Positions 26,799 through 33,125 of a DNA stretch of 64,000 nt are shown here, piece by piece. The notes under the pieces were generated by a model, which worked only from the letters and a program-made list of their open reading frames with translations, was not told where the DNA came from and did no database searches. The DNA is taken from assembly GCF_021491375.1 (NCBI RefSeq), contig NZ_JAKEVY010000002.1, positions 992,001-1,056,000 on the forward strand. Reading direction: 5' to 3'. Origin of the DNA: Flavihumibacter fluminis (GTDB lineage Bacteria; Bacteroidota; Bacteroidia; Chitinophagales; Chitinophagaceae). A program made the position numbers and the translations under genes. Position 1 is the stretch's first letter. The number at the start of each line of letters is the position of its first letter.

Positions 26799-26973
26799 AA
26801 GTGGGGGCAATGGTACGGTAGAATATTTCTATAGGATATGATTTCCGTCATATAAGGAAGTAATGTCTGTTATTTTGTGCTAAATGAATTTTTATTATAC
26901 CATACAATATGAAGTGTCTGGATGGTATCGGTTTTAGGCAAAAGCAATGGCTGTCATGATTTTTGGTGGAAAA

Positions 26974-27004
26974 TTTGGATTCTATTATTCTTCTATTATT
27001 TTTG
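26974..27004 (+). promoter_or_regulatory. Consensus Bacteroidota promoter of the porin gene
   Basis: TTTG (26974-26977), 19-base spacer, TATTTTTG (26997-27004): a perfect match to the Bacteroidota -33/-7 consensus, 26 bases before the porin ATG. The remaining gap 26811-26973 shows nothing else recognisable. Confidence 0.75.
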
Positions 27005-27029
27005 AGCCCATTAAAAACTAACTTTTTCT

Positions 27030-27647
27030 ATGAAAAACAATTTCCTTAAGCCACTGGTATTGGCCTGTTCCTCCTTTTTTCTAATTTCAACTGCTTCTTT
27101 TGCTCAGGTTAGTGTAGGTCCTGAAGCCGGGTTTACTGCTTCTGGCTTGTATGATCAGGATGCAAATACTTACGCAGGTGTAAATTATCAGCTTGGGGCA
27201 ACTGCACATTTTCAATTGAATCATTTCCTGGCTGTTCGTCCCTCGGTTTTGTTCCGTGCGGGCAAATTGTCGTATGAAGGATGGGATGAATTTAAGCTGA
27301 ATCGCATCTCAGTACCTGTTCCCATCATGTATTCTCATATTTTCAACAACAACAGTACAATCTTTGCTGGACTGGGTCCGAATTTTATGTATACACTGTC
27401 CGGGAAATATTCCTATGATGGAATTACTGAAGATATTCAATTTGGAAAAGGTGAGGGTGAGATGAAACGAATGGATATTGGTGTGCAGATTAAAGGAGGT
27501 TACCAGTTTGCAAATGGTATTGCACTTAGTACTTTTTTCAACTTTGGAACAACTAATTTGTCAAATGTCGATGGACAAAAACTACGCTCACTGGATGCTG
27601 TAGGATTTTCCGTAGGTTGGATGTTTGGTAGTCATTCTTCCGAATAG
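27030..27647 (+). CDS. Outer membrane beta-barrel protein (porin family)
   Basis: Secreted 205-residue protein: signal peptide (ACSSFFLISTASFAQ) and then an eight-strand-type beta-barrel with alternating hydrophobic strands (VSVGPEAGFTASGLY, LNHFLAVRPSVLFRAG, NSTIFAGLGPNFMYTLSG, AVGFSVGWMFG). It matches the PRT/OmpW-like opacity family common in Bacteroidota; the function of single members is mostly unknown. Strong promoter at 26974-27004; terminator follows at 27697. Confidence 0.85.
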   Translation: MKNNFLKPLVLACSSFFLISTASFAQVSVGPEAGFTASGLYDQDANTYAGVNYQLGATAHFQLNHFLAVRPSVLFRAGKLSYEGWDEFKLNRISVPVPIMYSHIFNNNSTIFAGLGPNFMYTLSGKYSYDGITEDIQFGKGEGEMKRMDIGVQIKGGYQFANGIALSTFFNFGTTNLSNVDGQKLRSLDAVGFSVGWMFGSHSSE

Positions 27648-27696
27648 TCCTCTGAACCCTTTTTATTAGGGTTGAAGTGTATGCCAAAGAATCAGA

Positions 27697-27749
27697 AAAG
27701 TCAGGCTTGTCCCAGGGATAACCTGACTTTACTGTTTGCTTGTTTTTTT
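27697..27749 (+). terminator. Intrinsic terminator of the porin gene
   Basis: Stem AAAGTCAGG (27697-27705) with CCTGACTTT (27722-27730), 16-base loop, and a run of seven T at 27743-27749. Confidence 0.75.
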
Positions 27750-27769
27750 CACCGCATAATGAAAGAAAA

Positions 27770-28147
27770 TCAGCGAATAAGTTGAAGAAACTTGCTTCGA
27801 TTTTCCCACATAATCCAGCCTATTACTGCCCATATTATCAATGCCATAATAAGTCCGTCCGGGGCAACCGTCAGGTGTGTCAATAGTACTCCTGTCATAA
27901 CCGGGAAAACGATTAACAATCCTAGCGCGCGGGTCCGTGGAAAAAGGATTAGCAGTCCGCCCGTTAGTTCAGCGCTGGCAATCAGTGGCATTAGCCAGGA
28001 TATCTCCATAAGTGCCATGCTATCTTTCATTAATGGTTCCGGCAGGTTTTCAGGTACCGGCATGTAATTGAAAAATTTGTTGAGGCCTCCATTGATCAGG
28101 AGCAATCCGAATAAAACAGAAACAATATTGAAAATTTTATTTTTCAT
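27770..28147 (-). CDS. DoxX family membrane protein
   Basis: Membrane protein of about 125 residues (ATG at 28147; an upstream ATG at 28174 adds nine non-conserved residues). Four hydrophobic helices, with GLLLINGGLNKFFNYM and LMPLIASAELTGGLLILFPR as the DoxX-family landmarks. Its start overlaps the end of the SRPBCC-VOC gene by 11 bases and it is the third gene of the ArsR-led operon. DoxX proteins are membrane partners in redox or thiol-stress modules; the exact role here is unknown. Confidence 0.82.
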   Translation of the reverse strand: MKNKIFNIVSVLFGLLLINGGLNKFFNYMPVPENLPEPLMKDSMALMEISWLMPLIASAELTGGLLILFPRTRALGLLIVFPVMTGVLLTHLTVAPDGLIMALIIWAVIGWIMWENRSKFLQLIR

Positions 28148-29120
28148 GGGTAGGTTGTTTTTGATTATTAACATGAATCATCCAGTTGATACCAAACTTG
28201 TCTGTGAAACTTCCGAAATACGCACCAAAGAACATATCCTGCATGGGCATTTCAATGACACCGCCTTCCGAAAGCGCTTTGAATATCCGATCTGCTTCTG
28301 TTCTTGATTCGGGTTCCAGCTGGATGTGCATATTGTTACCCTCTGATAAAGTGAATCCCATTTCTTTGGGCGCGTCTGTACCCATCAGGATATGTCCACC
28401 AAGTATAGGTAACTCTACATGTAAGACCATGTTTTTTATGTTTTCGGCTACTGGTGGGTGCGAGGAATCAGCTGGGAGATCTCCAAAGCGTTGGATCCCA
28501 TTTATAAACTCAGATTGAAACACATCCCGATAAAAATAGAAGGCTTGGTCTGTGTTTCCTGCAAAATTGAGATAGGTCGAAACCCTGGCCCTGGAATCTG
28601 TTCGGTTTTTCTTTCGCAGGTAAAATTGTGCTGCAATATATTGATCCAGGTTTTCCAGTCCGGCTGTAAATCCTTCCTTGAAGCCCATCTGAATAATAGT
28701 TTCCAGGTCTTCCAGTTTTTCAAACTGTAGTTGTATGCGCACCAGGGTTTGCTCTTCGGCAGGTTCAAAATCATTGCTCCATTGTACCCGGGGTTGAGTT
28801 TCGTTGATGATGCCCTGTTCATTGCAGAATGCATCCATTCCTGAAAAATGTTTTAATGGTATGATTTTTTCAAAATCAAAGAGGCTCCAGTGTTTTTCGC
28901 CATCGGGTCCCTGCATATAATAAAACCAGCGTCCTCCTTCCCTAAAGTTCATTGATTGGGTGACCGCCTGCCAGGGTTTGGGGGCCCACCACTGATCAAG
29001 AATTTCGGCTTCCGTCCAGGCAGCCCAAACCAAGTCTACCGCTGCATCAAAGGAGCGTTCCACATGGATCCGTTTGTTTTCTTTATCTGTTCTAAATTCA
29101 AATAGGATGGTTTTGTTCAT
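28137..29120 (-). CDS. SRPBCC (AHSA1-type)/VOC (PhnB-type) fusion protein
   Basis: Two-domain cytosolic protein of 327 residues. Residues 1-165 are an AHSA1-type START/SRPBCC domain ([48 protein letters not shown]). Residues 180-320 are a PhnB-like VOC domain ([55 protein letters not shown]). Both domains usually occur as separate genes next to ArsR regulators, so the fusion keeps an existing partnership. Ligand unknown; both folds bind small hydrophobic or metal-bound compounds. The start overlaps the ArsR stop by four bases (ATGA). Confidence 0.88.
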   Translation of the reverse strand: MNKTILFEFRTDKENKRIHVERSFDAAVDLVWAAWTEAEILDQWWAPKPWQAVTQSMNFREGGRWFYYMQGPDGEKHWSLFDFEKIIPLKHFSGMDAFCNEQGIINETQPRVQWSNDFEPAEEQTLVRIQLQFEKLEDLETIIQMGFKEGFTAGLENLDQYIAAQFYLRKKNRTDSRARVSTYLNFAGNTDQAFYFYRDVFQSEFINGIQRFGDLPADSSHPPVAENIKNMVLHVELPILGGHILMGTDAPKEMGFTLSEGNNMHIQLEPESRTEADRIFKALSEGGVIEMPMQDMFFGAYFGSFTDKFGINWMIHVNNQKQPTHEK

Positions 29121-29443
29121 CGTTTGGTATTTTTTAGGTTTCTAAGTACATCATCCAATTGATCGAATCGTTTGGCTAATAGTTTTTTGAATTGCTCCAG
29201 CCATTTTTCGATCTCTTTCATTTTTACTGTATTCAGGTGATAGTGAATTTCTCTGCCCTGTTGTTCCTGGGTAACGATTTCACATTCCGACAGAATCTGC
29301 AAATGCTTCGATACAGCCTGCCTGCTGGAATTAAAATGCTCCGCAAGGGCATTGGGTGTCATAGATCCAGCTGCCAGTAACAAAATAATAGCTCTGCGGG
29401 TGGGGTCGGCTATCGCCTGAAAAACATCTCTTCTGCTATTCAT
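29117..29443 (-). CDS. ArsR family repressor
   Basis: Winged helix-turn-helix repressor of 108 residues (ATG at 29443; the frame also opens at 29461). Motifs: [40 protein letters not shown] and [16 protein letters not shown], standard for the YgaV/SdpR-like ArsR group that often precedes AHSA1 proteins. No metal-binding Cys motif is seen, so a non-metal signal is more likely. It heads a three-gene operon with four- and eleven-base overlaps. Palindromes over its promoter (29466-29500) suggest autorepression. Confidence 0.9.
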   Translation of the reverse strand: MNSRRDVFQAIADPTRRAIILLLAAGSMTPNALAEHFNSSRQAVSKHLQILSECEIVTQEQQGREIHYHLNTVKMKEIEKWLEQFKKLLAKRFDQLDDVLRNLKNTKR

Positions 29444-29465
29444 AGTTTTACATGCTACCAAATGG

Positions 29466-29500
29466 TTGCATAAATATATGCAATTATATGGTTGCGCAAA
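29466..29500 (-). promoter_or_regulatory. ArsR operon promoter overlapped by two palindromes
   Basis: On the minus strand: TTTG (29500-29497), 18 bases, TATATTTA (29478-29471). The palindrome TTGCAT-AAATAT-ATGCAA (29466-29483) covers the -7 element, and TTGCGCAA (29492-29499) covers most of the -33 element. This is the arrangement expected of autorepression by the ArsR protein. Confidence 0.6.
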
Positions 29501-29559
29501 TTATTTTCAATTTTATTTTTCGATCTGCATTAATTTCATTTTGCATTCAGCAGTAATAC

Positions 29560-30153
29560 ATGAGCAGTTGTTTATCTCCGATACTAAAAAAATCACTTGC
29601 TTTTCAACTTGGACTTCCTATGGATCGGTTGGAGGAATTTCTTGGTATATGTGTGTTTGAAAAACTGGGTAAGAATCAATTGGTATATCCTGGAAACAGG
29701 TGTTTTGATCGGCTTTATTTTATCGTGGACGGTGCGGTTCGAACCTTCTATCATACGGATATGGATGAGGAAATAAGTTATCTTTTACAGGTAAATGGAG
29801 ATTTTTTTGGTGATTATGAAAGTTTTATTACCGGACAGAAATCAAGGTTTACCATTCAGGTAATGGTTGATTCCGAATTCTTTTATTTTACCAAATCAAG
29901 TTTACTTACACTTGTTAATCGGGAAGCATTCTGGCTGGAGTTTAAATCAAGAATCGCAGACCTGGCCTTTCTGGACGCAAAAGAAAGAATTAATGAGCTG
30001 TTGTTCTATAATCCTGAAAAAAGATACCTTAATCTGCTTACAAAGAATCCGGAGATCGTTCAGAAAATTCCACAAAAATATTTGTCGAGTTATCTTGGAA
30101 TTACACCTCAATCCTTAAGCAGGATACGAAAACGACTGGCTGCTGGGTGCTGA
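29560..30153 (+). CDS. Crp/Fnr family regulator, QxxSR type
   Basis: Transcription factor of 197 residues: an N-terminal cyclic-nucleotide-binding-like beta-roll (FEKLGKNQLVYPGNRCFDRL, YFIVDGAVRTFY) and a C-terminal helix-turn-helix (IPQKYLSSYLGITPQSLSRI). In the recognition helix the Glu of classic FNR/CRP proteins is replaced by Gln184, with Ser187 and Arg188 kept. No N-terminal Cys cluster, so not an oxygen sensor of the FNR kind; the usual cAMP-binding residues are not evident. It precedes an FAD monooxygenase by 63 bases, and that gap holds a matching palindrome, so the monooxygenase is a likely target. Confidence 0.88.
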   Translation: MSSCLSPILKKSLAFQLGLPMDRLEEFLGICVFEKLGKNQLVYPGNRCFDRLYFIVDGAVRTFYHTDMDEEISYLLQVNGDFFGDYESFITGQKSRFTIQVMVDSEFFYFTKSSLLTLVNREAFWLEFKSRIADLAFLDAKERINELLFYNPEKRYLNLLTKNPEIVQKIPQKYLSSYLGITPQSLSRIRKRLAAGC

Positions 30154-30157
30154 CTAA

Positions 30158-30201
30158 TTAACAATGGTTAACGCGGTATCGGTTGCCTGCCGGTAGCTTT
30201 G
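30158..30201 (+). promoter_or_regulatory. FAD-monooxygenase promoter: TTAAC-N4-GTTAA operator plus TAGCTTTG box
   Basis: The palindrome TTAACAATGGTTAA (30158-30171) starts five bases after the Crp/Fnr stop. TAGCTTTG (30194-30201) is an exact -7 box 16 bases before the next ATG. The operator centre is 29.5 bases before the TA, i.e. near -41 of the expected start, in place of a -33 element: the classic position of a Crp-type activator. Confidence 0.65.
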
Positions 30202-30216
30202 TAAAAAAAAGAAAAT

Positions 30217-31353
30217 ATGCAGGTTGCAATTGTTGGAGGAGGAATAGGCGGACTAACCACTGCGCTGGTACTTAAGAACGCAAATATCCCATTTACGTTG
30301 TATGAAGCTGCCTCCGAAATCAGGCAGGTAGGCGCAGGTATTATTCTGGCCAGTAACGCGATGCAGGTGTTAGCAAAGTATGGGCTTGATCAACTACTGT
30401 ATTCGAAAGGCCATCGAATAGATACTATGCTAATAACAGATGCTGGCCTTGGAACTCTTTCCCAATTTTCGCTAAAAGGATTCGAGCAGCAATATGGATT
30501 ACAAAATTTGGCCATTCATCGGGCGCACTTGCATGAAATACTTTGGAAAGAAGTGGGAGGTCAGCATATCAAACTGAATAAAAGACTCCACTCGGTTATC
30601 CGGGACGGGAACAATTTTGTACTAAGTTTTGAGGATGGCAGTACTTCCCTCGTTACGCATATTATTGGGGCGGATGGTATCAAGTCAAAAGTGAGAGAGC
30701 TCTTGTTCCCGGCTGTTCAATACCGTTCTGCTAACCAGGTTTGCTGGAGGGGAGTTTTAAATTTTCAACTACCGGTAAGTTATGAGCATGGTGCAGTTGA
30801 AGCCTGGGGAAAAGGTAAAAGGATGGGATTTGTTCAAATCAATGAGCAGGAAGTTTATTGGTATGCGGTTATCAATGAGGATATGATAGCCACGGATCAA
30901 ACGGTGGATTTACCTGCTTTGTTCAGGGAATTTCATCCCATTGTAAAGGATTTGCTTGAACAAACTTCACCTGACAAACTGATCAGGGGGCCGCTGTATG
31001 ATATTCAGCCTTTCACTACCTGGAATCAAAGCAGGGTCTGCTTGCTGGGTGATGCTGCACATGCCACCACTCCCAACCTGGGACAAGGAGCCTGTCAGGC
31101 CATTGAAGATGCATTTGTGCTGGGTGAATTACTAAAAAAAGGAACGCTGGATCAGGCAATTGAGTGCTATCCGGCTGTTCGCATGGAGAAAGCTCATTAT
31201 GTAGTGAATACATCCTGGCAGCTGGGAAAAATATCTCATCTGACGAATCCTGTTGGAATGGGTTTGCGAAATTTTGTGCTGAAATACCTCACGCCAGATT
31301 TTGTCAATCGCAGACAATTGGACAAGTTGTTTAAGTTGGATACAATACGTTAA
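30217..31353 (+). CDS. FAD-dependent monooxygenase (aromatic hydroxylase type)
   Basis: Flavoprotein monooxygenase of 378 residues, group A (salicylate/p-hydroxybenzoate hydroxylase-like, UbiH fold). FAD motif QVAIVGGGIGGLTTALVLKN at the N-terminus, the DG motif HIIGADGIKSKVREL, and the GD motif VCLLGDAAHATTPNLGQGAC are all intact. Substrate not inferable; family members hydroxylate aromatics, tetracyclines or similar compounds with NAD(P)H and O2. Cytosolic. Preceded by a Crp/Fnr gene and a likely operator, so probably inducible. A hairpin terminator follows. Confidence 0.9.
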   Translation: MQVAIVGGGIGGLTTALVLKNANIPFTLYEAASEIRQVGAGIILASNAMQVLAKYGLDQLLYSKGHRIDTMLITDAGLGTLSQFSLKGFEQQYGLQNLAIHRAHLHEILWKEVGGQHIKLNKRLHSVIRDGNNFVLSFEDGSTSLVTHIIGADGIKSKVRELLFPAVQYRSANQVCWRGVLNFQLPVSYEHGAVEAWGKGKRMGFVQINEQEVYWYAVINEDMIATDQTVDLPALFREFHPIVKDLLEQTSPDKLIRGPLYDIQPFTTWNQSRVCLLGDAAHATTPNLGQGACQAIEDAFVLGELLKKGTLDQAIECYPAVRMEKAHYVVNTSWQLGKISHLTNPVGMGLRNFVLKYLTPDFVNRRQLDKLFKLDTIR

Positions 31354-31360
31354 ATAAGTA

Positions 31361-31399
31361 TGCACTGCCAGTATCATATAGAACCGGACTGGCAGTGCA
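31361..31399. terminator. Hairpin between convergent genes
   Basis: Perfect 12-base-pair stem TGCACTGCCAGT (31361-31372) with ACTGGCAGTGCA (31388-31399), 15-base loop. No long T-tract on either side. It lies between the stops of the FAD monooxygenase and the metacaspase gene and could end both transcripts. Confidence 0.6.
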
Positions 31400-31416
31400 T
31401 TATAGTCAAACAGTGG

Positions 31417-33114
31417 TCAATACTCCATTTCTTCCATCATCCGCATTGAATAAGTTGCCACACCTGCTTTGATGTAGAGTAAAATCACAGATCCCTTATC
31501 CGGCCGGAATATCCCCGAGGGCGAACATTCATTAGCTGTCTGAAATTTTTTGATGGCTGCGATAGTTCCTGAACCACATATTCCATCAACCAGAATTCCG
31601 GGTGTACCTCCCTCTGCTGCTGAAATCTGACTTAACAACTGTTGAATCAGTCTGACATCAGCAGCTTGATTACTGCCACCGGACCCAACCGATTGCTGGA
31701 TCCTCTTATTGGTGGTTTCATCTCCGCCGGAAACCGGTTCATTCCCGGCATCCGTATCCGGTTTGGGTGTCTCTTCCACTACTTCACTAATTACCTGGAA
31801 GGAGGGGGCACTTGCATACTGGTCGTCGGGGAAAGAAACTTTCCATCCATTCCAGCTGTAGTCAACCGTTGATCCGATTCTGAAATAGATTACCGGTGCA
31901 TTTTTTAACGCATCCCAGGCATAGGATTTCATGGTATAGGTATTGCCCGATTCCAATGCATAGCCATTTTGTTCGTCTGAATAACTGGCATAGAAATTAC
32001 TGCTGTTCCTCCTGCTTTCGTGATTGGCTGCATCAAACAATTGATTGTCGGTCGCAAATTCAACATAGTATTGAGGATTCCCAGCCTTATCCACCTGGAA
32101 ACTTGGTGGCATACTGGCAGCATTCCAACTGGCCGGCGCCTGCATGGAGGGTAAGGCGGATGGGGTTGCGTTTGTTGAAGTGCCACTGCCTGTACCTACA
32201 ATACAGAAGGGACGCTGTGCTTCAAAAGGAGCAATATTACTGCCAAGTGTCATGTAGTTGGGAGTTTGATCTGCTGGCATATCTGCAATAATGGTATCAT
32301 AAAATGTTTTGTAATGGCCTGTAAAGGCACCATTGTTCCAAACTTCCAGCAGCCTTCCTGTGAATACGCCATTGGTAGCGCCATCACCGCTTAACTGGTT
32401 GTCCTGGCACCCGGAAATATAAATTAGAGAAGCTGGAAATTCATTGGCTGCTTTTGCATTACGGGTCAAAAACTGTATGTTCTGGTAGAGGGTTTTATTC
32501 TTCACATAGTTCTGCAGACTCGCAGCAATCGGTATGCTTTTCCTGGTTGGTCCAACCAGCACAGACCGGGAAGGATGTTTTTCGAGTTGGCGATTGAAAA
32601 TTTCTATGTCCGATTCGGTGAAGGTTTTTCGCAAGGATCGTTTACCCGGATTTTTATCATGCATGAAATTCAATAATAACATACGTACCATGGAGCCACT
32701 ATGACAACTGTCGGACGTCACAAAAATCCGGACACCTGCCGCAAATTTTTTCCAGCAGCTGAATAACTCATTGTCAATTAATTGCCGGTCGTACAAAACC
32801 CATGTTTCATTCATCCCATCTTCTTCTTCGCCGGTTTCATCCGGCACCTGACTACCATGACCAGAATAGGTCAACAGGAAAATATCTCCACTGCAGAGTT
32901 GCGAAGATGCTTCGTTTATTTTTTGCAATACATTCATGGCAGTTGCCTGGCCGTCAAGCAATTGATCCGTTGTACTGAACCCGGCTTGTTGCGCAATACT
33001 CTTCATGGAGTTGGCATCATTGATGCACCCCGCTAAGTCCGGAATGGTGTATCCGGGATACTGGCTGTTGTCCACCCGGTTGAGTCCGATGTGGAGGGAA
33101 ATTCCTCTTGACAT
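31417..33114 (-). CDS. Metacaspase-like (C14) protease with C-terminal peptidoglycan-binding-like domain
   Basis: Caspase-clan cysteine protease of 565 residues with no signal peptide. The p20-like domain has DLAGCINDANSMKSIAQQAG, the catalytic His86 in LTYSGHGSQVPD, and Cys137 in FVTSDSCHSGS, so the dyad is intact; the acidic stretch TGEEEDGMNETWVLYDRQLI is typical of metacaspases, which cut after Arg or Lys. Residues about 340-450 form an unassigned beta domain (SWNGWKVSFPDDQY). After a linker, residues about 490-550 match a PG_binding_1 fold (LIQQLLSQ, ILVDGICGSGTIAAIKKFQ). It is the last gene of a three-gene run, 11 bases after the 908-residue gene. Prokaryotic caspases often execute regulated death or cleave a partner; which applies here is unknown. 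Confidence 0.88.
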   Translation of the reverse strand: MSRGISLHIGLNRVDNSQYPGYTIPDLAGCINDANSMKSIAQQAGFSTTDQLLDGQATAMNVLQKINEASSQLCSGDIFLLTYSGHGSQVPDETGEEEDGMNETWVLYDRQLIDNELFSCWKKFAAGVRIFVTSDSCHSGSMVRMLLLNFMHDKNPGKRSLRKTFTESDIEIFNRQLEKHPSRSVLVGPTRKSIPIAASLQNYVKNKTLYQNIQFLTRNAKAANEFPASLIYISGCQDNQLSGDGATNGVFTGRLLEVWNNGAFTGHYKTFYDTIIADMPADQTPNYMTLGSNIAPFEAQRPFCIVGTGSGTSTNATPSALPSMQAPASWNAASMPPSFQVDKAGNPQYYVEFATDNQLFDAANHESRRNSSNFYASYSDEQNGYALESGNTYTMKSYAWDALKNAPVIYFRIGSTVDYSWNGWKVSFPDDQYASAPSFQVISEVVEETPKPDTDAGNEPVSGGDETTNKRIQQSVGSGGSNQAADVRLIQQLLSQISAAEGGTPGILVDGICGSGTIAAIKKFQTANECSPSGIFRPDKGSVILLYIKAGVATYSMRMMEEMEY

Positions 33115-33125
33115 AATTTGATTTT

